The translations under genes and the position numbers were made by a program. Shown here piece after piece: positions 8,047 to 14,557 of a stretch of 27,945 bases of DNA; the first letter of the stretch is position 1, and each line of letters opens with the position of its first letter. The notes below the pieces were generated by a model. It had not been told where the DNA came from. It did no database searches and saw only the letters and a program-made list of their open reading frames with translations. This DNA comes from a virus, in IMG/VR virus record IMGVR_UViG_3300048672_000292, positions 1 to 27,945 of that record. One strand, written 5' to 3'.

Positions 8047-8075
8047 AATATACCAGAATGTTACTATTGTGTCAA
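8047..8075 (-). promoter_or_regulatory. Sigma-70-type promoter for rha
   Basis: The - strand carries TTGACA (8075-8070), a 17-base spacer, then TATATT (8052-8047), preceded by TGG as an extended -10. The -35 is perfect and the -10 matches 5 of 6 positions. The predicted start is near 8040, giving a leader of about 115 bases before the rha ATG. The -35 box lies inside the last codons of the polymerase gene. Confidence 0.7.
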
Positions 8076-9302
8076 ATCATATTTAATCCCAATGTCTTTT
8101 AAAATTATATATGCTTCATTCACATACCAATTATAATCCAAATCAATTGGAATGTCTTTAGTTAATTTCATCATTGGGCGACTTTTATCGCTGGTATTAA
8201 CTAAACTACCATTCTTAGCGTAGTGAATTGCAGTATTTGTAGATGTACTGTGATAGAAACGAACTGTTTTACCTAAGTATTCGGTATCTTTTATAGCTCC
8301 ACCTGTTACATTACGAACAGTTAAGAACTTGCGAATATCAGTACATGAATAAATATGTTCTTCAATAGAACTTTCTCCTTGTAAATAAGCACAAATAGCG
8401 TCGTTACAAATCGTATTCCTAGCATTTTTACTTAATGAATCTTCTGAAAAACAACCTTTACGTTTAATAGAACCATCGGTTTTAATTGCTATGTAATTGT
8501 TGATGTTAAGTGAATGTGTCGATTTATAAAATGTGTATTCCATCTTATATAAAGTTTGATTCTCCCAATCTTCAATAACTTTAATCAAGTTCTCACGTTC
8601 AGTTCGTTTTATTCTTAAAGTAATTCCGTCTGTATTGTTACTGGTAATAAACCATCCGTTCCTTTCAATTCTTTCACATAGCATCAACATACACATCTGA
8701 CCTCCTATTGTCGTAGATAATAATGTTTCTGGTGAGTATAGGATGCTATATCTACTCCCTAGCTTACCGTAAGAACCATTAGCACAAATTTTCAATACCG
8801 CATCTGTAACTTTATCTTTATTCTTTTTAGCAATAAGCCGTCTATCTCGAATCGAAGTGTATACTTTTGAAAATACTTTACCAATTAACTCAGGATAAAG
8901 ACCTCTGTTAATAATCCATGCTGGATACATACTTGCAATATCAGCATCAATCAATTCATATTCGTCATCTTCATAATAACTTACGCCTTCTTCTGACGAG
9001 TGACTACCTCCAATTCCGATACGAATTTTACTACCAGCGACATCAATCATTGTATTCTCTAACCAACCTGCTTGAATAACACCGTTAATTAAATCAAACT
9101 TAGTGTTGATAATGTTATTGTATAGTTCTTGTAAATCTTTACGTTCAAACACAATAAAAGGTTGTCTTTTTACTGTTACGAATGGAATTATTTTTTCAGG
9201 ATTAGGTACTAATTTTCTACCTAAAAATTGCTCACATTCTATTTTTATAATAGATTCACCAATTTGAGCATCACTTTTACTCCTAGCATCAAATCCATAC
9301 TC
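8064..9302 (-). CDS. Family B DNA polymerase, C-terminal (palm/fingers/thumb) part
   Basis: This frame carries the polymerase half of a family B enzyme: motif A DADIASMYP, motif B KICANGSYG and motif C SNNTDGI. Motif C has NTDG in place of the usual DTDS, a variant I recall in other phage polymerases. The frame opens upstream of any ATG with EYGFDARSKSDAQIGE, which continues the exonuclease half at 9302. The first ATG in this frame (9150-9152) would remove conserved sequence, so it is not a credible start. With the upstream part it makes a protein of about 724 residues. The two parts are one gene separated by a frameshift at 9302-9304. Confidence 0.88.
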   Translation of the reverse strand, partial: EYGFDARSKSDAQIGESIIKIECEQFLGRKLVPNPEKIIPFVTVKRQPFIVFERKDLQELYNNIINTKFDLINGVIQAGWLENTMIDVAGSKIRIGIGGSHSSEEGVSYYEDDEYELIDADIASMYPAWIINRGLYPELIGKVFSKVYTSIRDRRLIAKKNKDKVTDAVLKICANGSYGKLGSRYSILYSPETLLSTTIGGQMCMLMLCERIERNGWFITSNNTDGITLRIKRTERENLIKVIEDWENQTLYKMEYTFYKSTHSLNINNYIAIKTDGSIKRKGCFSEDSLSKNARNTICNDAICAYLQGESSIEEHIYSCTDIRKFLTVRNVTGGAIKDTEYLGKTVRFYHSTSTNTAIHYAKNGSLVNTSDKSRPMMKLTKDIPIDLDYNWYVNEAYIILKDIGIKYDLTQ

Positions 9303-10237
9303 CCAATATCCTTCCGCAACTCAATCTGTGGAATCAGTTTATTATACAAATATGCAGTCGTTTCAACGTCATTTAAACAATATCTTCGCACAATAGCAAT
9401 CTGTTCAGACGATAGATTGATACCAGGTTTGAAAGGTAAATCCTGTAAATTAGGTGTGTGTAATCTTGCTCCATATAACTTCAACGACCCTTTCAATGGA
9501 GCAACTTCAATTAAGTCAATGTGGTCGATGTTTTCTAACTTCACACCTTTAAACTGTTTCACGACTTGGTAAGGACGTAATCCGTTTTCATCGTTAATCA
9601 ATAATTCGGTGACTTTCCACAAATCGTCTAAACCTTTACCTGCTAACGCTACTTGTAATAAAGGTAAATCAAATTTAATGCCGTTAAACGATACTAATGT
9701 GTGGTTATTGATGAACCACTGGATGCCTTCGCAATCTAACGATTGCTCATCAGTCGCTTCAAAATACCAGCATCTACCAGTACGATAACCTAAGAACATG
9801 ATTAGAAAATAGTTACCGTAAATCTCGATGTCAAATATCAATTCTTCATCTTGTGGCTGAGTAATATCTTTAAAGAACTTGTACTGATAATTTAACGATT
9901 CTTCTAAGTTAGGTAGATAATCAGGTTCTTCCCATGTACGTTTAGGAATTACCTTTTCTTTCGCTTTCTTAGGCTTAACTTCTGTGAACCCACCTAACAA
10001 ATCGAACTGATACTTTACATCCTGAACTATACCGAAGTATTCTTCTATTTTTTGAATATGAAAATCATTAAACGAATCACAGTTGTTAAATAAATCTACT
10101 ACCTGTGATTCGTTTAACTTTTCTGCAAAAAGTTTATCTTCTTCTAACAAATCTAATTCAACTAAAACATCTTTAATTAGGTCATGTTTTAAATATGTGA
10201 CGTGTGCTAAGTCGATACTTGAAATATATTTAGCCAT
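9245..10237 (-). CDS. Family B DNA polymerase, N-terminal 3'-5' exonuclease part (frameshifted)
   Basis: The frame encodes an N-terminal extension (1-130) and the proofreading exonuclease: Exo I FDIEIYGN (135-142), Exo II SFNGIKFDLP (183-192) and Exo III YCLNDVETT (286-294). After residue 312 (KDIG) the protein no longer looks like a polymerase and stops at 9245. A step of -1 at GGG (9304-9302) restores EYGFDARSK and the palm domain. AGGAGGG precedes the ATG, a strong site. The role is phage genome replication. Either a one-base loss in a G run (real or a sequencing error) or unusual frameshifting explains the break; the cut-off form alone would have no polymerase domain. Confidence 0.88.
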   Translation of the reverse strand: MAKYISSIDLAHVTYLKHDLIKDVLVELDLLEEDKLFAEKLNESQVVDLFNNCDSFNDFHIQKIEEYFGIVQDVKYQFDLLGGFTEVKPKKAKEKVIPKRTWEEPDYLPNLEESLNYQYKFFKDITQPQDEELIFDIEIYGNYFLIMFLGYRTGRCWYFEATDEQSLDCEGIQWFINNHTLVSFNGIKFDLPLLQVALAGKGLDDLWKVTELLINDENGLRPYQVVKQFKGVKLENIDHIDLIEVAPLKGSLKLYGARLHTPNLQDLPFKPGINLSSEQIAIVRRYCLNDVETTAYLYNKLIPQIELRKDIGSMDLMLGVKVMLKLVNLL

Positions 10238-10253
10238 AGTTCCCTCCTAGACA

Positions 10254-10290
10254 ATAAAAAACCTAGTTTATCACAAAGATAAACTAGGTT
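10254..10290 (-). terminator. Strong intrinsic terminator after lysis cassette
   Basis: On the - strand a perfect 13-base-pair stem (AACCTAGTTTATC, 10290-10278; GATAAACTAGGTT, 10272-10260) encloses a 5-base loop. It is followed by TTTTTATTGT. It lies between the holin-like gene (stop 10311) and the polymerase start (10237) and should separate lysis transcripts from replication genes. Confidence 0.92.
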
Positions 10291-10310
10291 TCAATGAATT
10301 TCACTTAAAT

Positions 10311-10727
10311 TTAAAAATAAGGTTTAAGTAAAATCGTAAGCCCTGTTGTCACACATAGTCCGATAAAACCATATAAGATTTTCTCTAAATTAGCTAATTT
10401 AGATTCAATTACTTTTGTATCTGTCACAATTTCTTCAATCTCATCTATTCGTTTATTTAATTTATCGAATTGTGTTTGATTCTGTGCAGCAACTTCAGTC
10501 GCTTTTGCGCTTCGTTCATCTAATTTAGTTAAAATGATATTTAACGAAATAGCAAGGTCACTTAATCCTTTACTCAATACTTTCATTTCTAATGAAAGGT
10601 TAGTGTCTACTGTAGTGATAACCTTTTTAATTGAGTCTAAACTATGTTCAAGTGAGTCTATTCTTGTTTCATTACGCTGACTATCTTTAGCACAATGTAC
10701 TTTGGTTATAATATCGCAATCTTCCAT
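10311..10727 (-). CDS. XhlA-like holin candidate with coiled coil and C-terminal membrane anchor
   Basis: This 138-residue protein is mostly a long heptad-rich helix (about residues 20-112: LEHSLDSIKKVI, LNKRIDEIEEIV, LANLEKIL). It ends in one hydrophobic segment (about 116-134, ILYGFIGLCVTTGLTILL) and a short basic tail. Hemolysin XhlA-type proteins have this layout and act with a holin or endolysin at the inner membrane. Its ATG overlaps the endolysin stop by one base (TAATG), so the two are co-translated. A pore-forming holin, or an accessory to one, is the best inference; no second membrane holin is seen beside it. Confidence 0.65.
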   Translation of the reverse strand: MEDCDIITKVHCAKDSQRNETRIDSLEHSLDSIKKVITTVDTNLSLEMKVLSKGLSDLAISLNIILTKLDERSAKATEVAAQNQTQFDKLNKRIDEIEEIVTDTKVIESKLANLEKILYGFIGLCVTTGLTILLKPYF

Positions 10728-11194
10728 TATCTTACCCTCCCTGTTTTTAAAATCCCTGCAACTGATTTGGCTCTATTAGGCGTTTGTTTTGCCCAATTAG
10801 AATCTAACATTTCAACAGATGCTTCCGCGTATCGTCCTTTTTCAATCAGCTTTAATGTGTTAGTAAATTTTAATAAGCCGCCTACACCCATCTGATATGC
10901 CATATCAATTAAGACGTATTTTACATTTGATTCTAGTCCATCGAACCATTTTAGCTCTGTTGAAAGTCTATTTTCAATTTGATTACACACTAACTTAAGG
11001 TAATATGTCGCTTTATCGTGTGATATTCCAACATCATAAAGCGATTTAATTTCACCTTTCGGTAATTTCAATGGATTAGCGATTAAATTATAACCGATAC
11101 CTATTGTGTCGAATCCAGCAGGGCATTTATAAACCCGACTTCTAAATCCTTCATGTTCTTCTAGCTTGCTTGCTTGTACATCTGTTAATGGCAT
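10727..11194 (-). CDS. GH24 endolysin (T4-type lysozyme), E-C-T triad
   Basis: The start at 11194 (MPLTDVQASKLEEHEGF) is chosen over an upstream ATG at 11248 because AAGGAAAG lies just before it and the extra residues would translate through a terminator hairpin. It has 155 residues. Catalytic Glu is in HEGF; nine residues on, at the T4 Asp20 position, is Cys (YKC), and Thr occupies the Thr26 position (FDTIGIG). The E-8-D/C-5-T pattern with Cys occurs in other GH24 endolysins, and T4 lysozyme tolerates D20C. There is no signal peptide, so release would need the following holin-like gene. It is paralogous to the lysozyme at 5808-6287. Confidence 0.88.
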   Translation of the reverse strand: MPLTDVQASKLEEHEGFRSRVYKCPAGFDTIGIGYNLIANPLKLPKGEIKSLYDVGISHDKATYYLKLVCNQIENRLSTELKWFDGLESNVKYVLIDMAYQMGVGGLLKFTNTLKLIEKGRYAEASVEMLDSNWAKQTPNRAKSVAGILKTGRVR

Positions 11195-11217
11195 TTTACT
11201 TTCCTTATACGCAAAAA

Positions 11218-11255
11218 AAATTCTGTGACATATTATAGCATATATCACAGAATTT
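11218..11255 (-). terminator. Intrinsic terminator upstream of endolysin
   Basis: On the - strand an 11-base-pair stem (AAATTCTGTGA, 11255-11245; TCACAGAATTT, 11228-11218) with an AT-rich loop is followed by TTTTT. It closes the unit ending with the gene at 11277-11543 and isolates the lysis cassette. Confidence 0.8.
11232..11240 (-). promoter_or_regulatory. Extended -10 promoter inside terminator loop, for endolysin-holin
   Basis: The loop of the hairpin carries TGCTATAAT on the - strand, a perfect extended -10 element (TGnTATAAT). No good -35 is present at 17 bases, which is acceptable for extended -10 promoters. Transcription would begin near 11225, in the 3' arm of the terminator, about 30 bases before the endolysin ATG. 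This lets the lysis cassette be driven separately from the genes upstream. Confidence 0.55.
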
Positions 11256-11276
11256 GTATATCAACAACCGTAACTA

Positions 11277-11543
11277 TTAAACTCTACATTTATAACTTTC
11301 TACAAACTCAATCAAAGTGTTCATTGTATGATTATAATCGTTTTTAATTTGAAGAATTCCTTTACTCAGTTCATAAACCTGTTGACGTAACTTTACATTT
11401 TCTTGAATTAAGAATTCTTCGTATGTATCTGGTTCGTCACCCTGCTCATCCCAGTCATCATCACATTCTTCGTAATCAAGTTCTTGTAATTCATAGTTCA
11501 ATACATCAATCAACTTCTTAATTACTTCTTTTTCATTACTCAT
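11277..11543 (-). CDS. Acidic hypothetical protein, coiled-coil prone
   Basis: This 88-residue protein is not recognised. The N-terminal half is very acidic (LQELDYEECDDDWDEQGDEP). The C-terminal half is helical with heptad-like spacing (LRQQVYELSKGILQIKND). The acidity could mimic DNA, as in some small phage inhibitors, but there is no specific family match. It starts 9 bases after the MazG-like stop and is the last gene before the terminator at 11218-11255. Confidence 0.55.
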   Translation of the reverse strand: MSNEKEVIKKLIDVLNYELQELDYEECDDDWDEQGDEPDTYEEFLIQENVKLRQQVYELSKGILQIKNDYNHTMNTLIEFVESYKCRV

Positions 11544-11552
11544 TTCGCAGCC

Positions 11553-11870
11553 CTATTGTTGTTTGTTAATCTGTTGTTGTAATTCCATCACAAATTGAAT
11601 CGCTACATATTTCAATTTTGACAAGTTAATATCTAATTCAGGTTTGATTTCCTGAATGCGGGTAGCATAACATAATGTGTCTAATAACTCTTCTTTTAAA
11701 TGAGTACACCATTCAGCAGTTGAATAATCATCCCGTTCAAGTGTGACCCCGTACTTTGATTCACCTAACTTAGCTCTATCTTGAACTTCCCCTGTAATTT
11801 CACTAATTAGTTTCTCACCGTAACATGATGATTGAATTAACTTACAGACATTATCTTCAATTCTACTCAC
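11553..11870 (-). CDS. MazG-like all-alpha pyrophosphatase candidate
   Basis: This 105-residue protein starts at GTG with the strong site GAGGAGG. The core DRAKLGESKYGVTLER, then WCTHLKEELLDTLCYATRI, resembles small phage proteins related to the MazG/all-alpha NTP pyrophosphatase fold, where the EE-x2-D helix binds a metal. Only part of the usual acidic motif is visible. If active it would hydrolyse nucleoside triphosphates, which fits the nearby nucleotide metabolism genes. The GTG overlaps the stop of the 39-residue membrane ORF by GTGA. Confidence 0.45.
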   Translation of the reverse strand: MSRIEDNVCKLIQSSCYGEKLISEITGEVQDRAKLGESKYGVTLERDDYSTAEWCTHLKEELLDTLCYATRIQEIKPELDINLSKLKYVAIQFVMELQQQINKQQ

Positions 11871-11986
11871 GAATAACCTCCTCTATCATTGTCAAAAAGC
11901 ATTATAATTAAAAAATAGAAACCTACTATAGCAATTGTATTATTTACTATGCTTATAAGTTCTATTGATATGTGTGCTAGATTCAT
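11867..11986 (-). CDS. 39-residue membrane peptide overlapping its neighbour out of frame
   Basis: The ATG at 11984-11986 has a strong AAGGTG site 6 bases upstream. The peptide has an amphipathic start, then a hydrophobic segment (IAIVGFYFLIIMLF, about residues 18-31), then a charged tail (DNDRGG). It overlaps the 3' end of the gene at 11940-12155 by 47 bases in another frame, and its TGA overlaps the GTG of the MazG-like gene. The ribosome binding site and coupling at the 3' end support it; function is unknown. Confidence 0.5.
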   Translation of the reverse strand: MNLAHISIELISIVNNTIAIVGFYFLIIMLFDNDRGGYS

Positions 11987-12155
11987 GCTTCACCTTATTT
12001 TTAAATTGTGCGTTAGCTGTAAAACAACTACGAGGTTGTTTCTTTGTACTTATTACCGACGCTATCTTATTACATTCTGTATAACTTGTAAATGCTAAAT
12101 AGTCTGCATTTTGTACCGAACCGTTAGACAACATAACAAAAATTACCCATTTCAT
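11940..12155 (-). CDS. Small exported protein with two cysteines
   Basis: This 71-residue protein has a short hydrophobic N-terminus (MKWVIFVML). A small module follows, TSYTECNKIASVI...PRSCFTA, with one Cys in the first helix and one about 16 residues later. The gene at 22568-22756 has the same plan (signal, F-S-x3-C-x2-A, later Cys). The C-terminal 25 residues are basic and overlap the coding frame of the membrane peptide at 11867-11986. Export to the periplasm is inferred; the role is unknown. Confidence 0.55.
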   Translation of the reverse strand: MKWVIFVMLSNGSVQNADYLAFTSYTECNKIASVISTKKQPRSCFTANAQFKNKVKHESSTHINRTYKHSK

Positions 12156-12550
12156 CTTTCAATTACATCCCATTTTTTAGATTTCCAATAAATCTCTTGG
12201 AACAATGTTTCTTTATCATTCTTTTCAAGATACGCTAAAAACAACTTTGCTTTCAATTTGTATGTACTATCAGGTGAACCTTTCACATCACAGATAATAA
12301 ACTTACCGCGCTTAACGTCGAAATATGAAAAATCAGGTTTGTACACAATATCACGAATCTTTACACCATTACGTCTAAATCCTTCCATAATCACATAACT
12401 AGGTTGAAGTTCTAAATGTAAAATTTCACCTAAAATAGCGCGTTCTTTAAGATGTAAATAATACTTCGATTCGATAGTTGAATCAAACTTAATTTCATCA
12501 ACTATGGTCTTTTTTGCACCAAACTTTGAGCCTCGTGTACGTTTAATCAT
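12152..12550 (-). CDS. DUF1064 PD-(D/E)XK nuclease
   Basis: This 132-residue protein has the DUF1064 pattern: KFGAKKTIVDEIKFDSTIESKYY at the N-terminus, LQPSYVI in the middle, YKPDFSYF and then IICDVKGS. The Glu of STIES, the Asp of KPDF and the Asp-x-Lys of CDVKG are the expected metal-binding and catalytic residues of a PD-(D/E)XK fold. Relatives are proposed to be structure-specific endonucleases that resolve branched phage DNA before packaging. ATGA-type overlaps join it to both neighbours. Confidence 0.8.
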   Translation of the reverse strand: MIKRTRGSKFGAKKTIVDEIKFDSTIESKYYLHLKERAILGEILHLELQPSYVIMEGFRRNGVKIRDIVYKPDFSYFDVKRGKFIICDVKGSPDSTYKLKAKLFLAYLEKNDKETLFQEIYWKSKKWDVIER

Positions 12551-12780
12551 TTCTTATTCTCATTTAGAATCTTAATAGCTAAAGATACCTGAGAATCTAT
12601 AATCACAGTAGTTGGTTTAGGAACTTGTGCAATCTGACGTTCTCGTTCTTCACGATTTTTATTAGCATAATAAAAAGCTGCACCAGAACCAGCAGAGGAA
12701 ACAACTGCGCTTACAGCAGCTCCAATTGCTAATACATTACTACTGTATATTAAAATCAAACCCATTACTATTTTATTCAT
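12547..12780 (-). CDS. Small membrane or exported protein, Gly/Ala-rich
   Basis: This 77-residue protein starts after AGGAGG. Residues 1-18 (MNKIVMGLILIYSSNVLA) look like a signal peptide or first membrane segment. A Gly/Ala/Ser-rich stretch (AAVSAVVSSAGSGAAFYYA) follows, then a charged helix (NREERERQIAQV). The stop overlaps the DUF1064 start. There is no family match. The plan suggests a small inner-membrane protein with a cytoplasmic tail, but a lysis or superinfection-exclusion role would be speculation. Confidence 0.55.
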   Translation of the reverse strand: MNKIVMGLILIYSSNVLAIGAAVSAVVSSAGSGAAFYYANKNREERERQIAQVPKPTTVIIDSQVSLAIKILNENKK

Positions 12781-12803
12781 TCTAATTCCTCCTATCTTAA
12801 AGA

Positions 12804-12831
12804 AACCTACCTGAAGTTAGTCAGGTAGGTT
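12804..12831 (-). terminator. Intrinsic terminator after nrdA
   Basis: On the - strand a perfect 11-base-pair stem (AACCTACCTGA, 12831-12821; TCAGGTAGGTT, 12814-12804) with a 6-base loop is followed by TCTTTAAG. The tail is less T-rich than the others, so read-through into the small genes downstream, which lack an obvious promoter, is possible. Confidence 0.75.
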
Positions 12832-12844
12832 GTTTGTGGTTAAA

Positions 12845-14557
12845 CTATTGACACGCTTCGCATGATTCGGTTTTAATTTTACTTTGATGACTATAACCTG
12901 AGCGAGTTACTAGATAATACAAGCCTTCAATTTGTTCGTTATTGAACGCATCTTCGTGTAACTCAGCAATAACTGCTTCTGGTGTGTCAGCAGGAATGAA
13001 TAAATTAACTGACTGCCACTGGTCAACATATTTATTACGAATCGCAGCATAACGTAAAAGCACATTCTGATTCATCTCAAATGCTGTCCTAAATACTGCT
13101 TTCTCATGGTCATCCAACCAATCTACATTTTGAACTGACCCTCCATCATCAACAATTTTATCAATTTCATCATAGTTAAATTTACCTTTAACTTTCATAA
13201 CAGCTACAAGTGAACCATTTATACGATCAATTTCACCCGACGCTGTTTGTTGTGTGTAAGTGGAGCTAGGGTTAGGTGAAACTCCTTCCGATACACCAGC
13301 CATCAATAACGAAGTTGATTTAGTAGGCGGACACGTCATTGTGTGAGTATTTCTAACACCGAATCCTTCACACCATTCTGGTTCTCCTAATTCTACAGCC
13401 ATCCATTGTGATGCACGTTTGGATTCTTTTTGCATTAACTCGAACATTTCACACATTTTAAACTGCGAGTCAAGAGATTCAAAAATAATACCGTGGTCTT
13501 GCATATAAGTATGCAGTCCACAAACACCTAATCCCAACGCGCGTCCTTTTTCAGTACATCTAACGATTTTCTCTAAACCTGATATTGAACGAGCCTTAGT
13601 TAAGAACTCCTCACAAACGCAGTCAAGGAATACCGTAGCCCAAAACACAGCGTCAGTATCCTTCCAATCATCGTAAGTTGCTAGATTCATGCTAGATAAT
13701 ACACAACTATAAGTATGGTCTTTATCTGAAAATAACGTGATTTCCTGGCAAAGCTGACTACATTTAACAGTTAATCCGTGCTTCTTATACATCTCAGGAA
13801 CATGACGATTTACTTTATCAGTAAAGAAAAAATATCCCCGACCTGTGGTTAATTTCAACTTCATGGTTCTTTGGAATCTTCTAGTTGATTCTTCTTCACC
13901 ATTATTTAAGTTGGTAATGAAGTCGTCTGAAACACACCATCCGATATTAACGTCATCTGGCTCTGACGAAACATAATCAACGATTTCATCAAAATCACCG
14001 TGTTCAATCGGAATATACCCAGCCCAAGCACCACGTCTAACTCCTCCTTGTGATACATTTCTAGTCATTGTCACAAAGTCTTTAAGCACTGGTAGTACAC
14101 CACTTGCTTTGTTACCATCAGCGATTTTAGAACCTCTAGGTCTAATATCACCTAAATAACTAGCCGTGCCAAAACCTAGCTTAGAAAGGATTGCACATTC
14201 GCGTAATGCAGAATAAAAACCATCAATTGAATCTTCAACCACGTTAGCAGCGCATGATACAGGCATACCTCTATTAGTCCCCATGTTTGCTAATACTGGA
14301 GTCGAAGGTGATAGCCAACCGTTCCATAGCAATTTCAAGAACCATTCGTACCCTTCTTGTTCTTTACCAATACCCGCTAGATGTTTGGCTGCTGTTGCCG
14401 CAATACGCTCAAATTGACCTAACACACTTCTACCATTTGTATCATATTCATAGCGAGAAACGAACATTTGATAGCCAGGTGTGATGTACCAATCAGGAAC
14501 TAATCCTTTAGCCTGTAGGTCTTTTCTTTCTTGTGATAATTTTTTATATTTAGACAT
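12845..14557 (-). CDS. nrdA: Class I ribonucleotide reductase large subunit
   Basis: This subunit reduces ribonucleotides to deoxyribonucleotides together with NrdB. The start at 14557 (MSKYKKLSQERKD) is chosen because upstream sequence codes for nrdB in another frame. It has 570 residues. Redox and radical cysteines are visible: C102 (PVSCAANVV), C270 with E272 (SQLCQEI) and C285 (SCVLSSMNL), plus the C-terminal pair SCEAC (566, 569). There is no N-terminal ATP-cone, so overall activity control by ATP/dATP is probably absent. The position equal to E. coli Asn437 reads Gln268. It overlaps nrdB by 8 bases. Thioredoxin or glutaredoxin is not encoded here, so a host reductant is likely. Confidence 0.95.
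   Translation of the reverse strand: MSKYKKLSQERKDLQAKGLVPDWYITPGYQMFVSRYEYDTNGRSVLGQFERIAATAAKHLAGIGKEQEGYEWFLKLLWNGWLSPSTPVLANMGTNRGMPVSCAANVVEDSIDGFYSALRECAILSKLGFGTASYLGDIRPRGSKIADGNKASGVLPVLKDFVTMTRNVSQGGVRRGAWAGYIPIEHGDFDEIVDYVSSEPDDVNIGWCVSDDFITNLNNGEEESTRRFQRTMKLKLTTGRGYFFFTDKVNRHVPEMYKKHGLTVKCSQLCQEITLFSDKDHTYSCVLSSMNLATYDDWKDTDAVFWATVFLDCVCEEFLTKARSISGLEKIVRCTEKGRALGLGVCGLHTYMQDHGIIFESLDSQFKMCEMFELMQKESKRASQWMAVELGEPEWCEGFGVRNTHTMTCPPTKSTSLLMAGVSEGVSPNPSSTYTQQTASGEIDRINGSLVAVMKVKGKFNYDEIDKIVDDGGSVQNVDWLDDHEKAVFRTAFEMNQNVLLRYAAIRNKYVDQWQSVNLFIPADTPEAVIAELHEDAFNNEQIEGLYYLVTRSGYSHQSKIKTESCEACQ

Noticed and set aside
9245-9302. Programmed -1 frameshifting with a canonical slippery site in the polymerase
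   Set aside because: The in-frame bases before the shift (GAT ATT GGG AGT) do not form an X-XXY-YYZ heptamer; an indel in the G run is simpler.
9228-9572. Open frame on the + strand opposite the polymerase
   Set aside because: It is antisense to the conserved exonuclease domain, has no good ribosome binding site and lacks any recognisable motif.
9813-9835. Promoter TTGACA-17-TATTTT inside the polymerase gene
   Set aside because: It lies in the exonuclease I coding motif, with a poor -10, so chance is more likely.
8064-10237. Intron between the polymerase halves
   Set aside because: The two frames overlap with no residues missing and no extra sequence, so there is no room for an intron.
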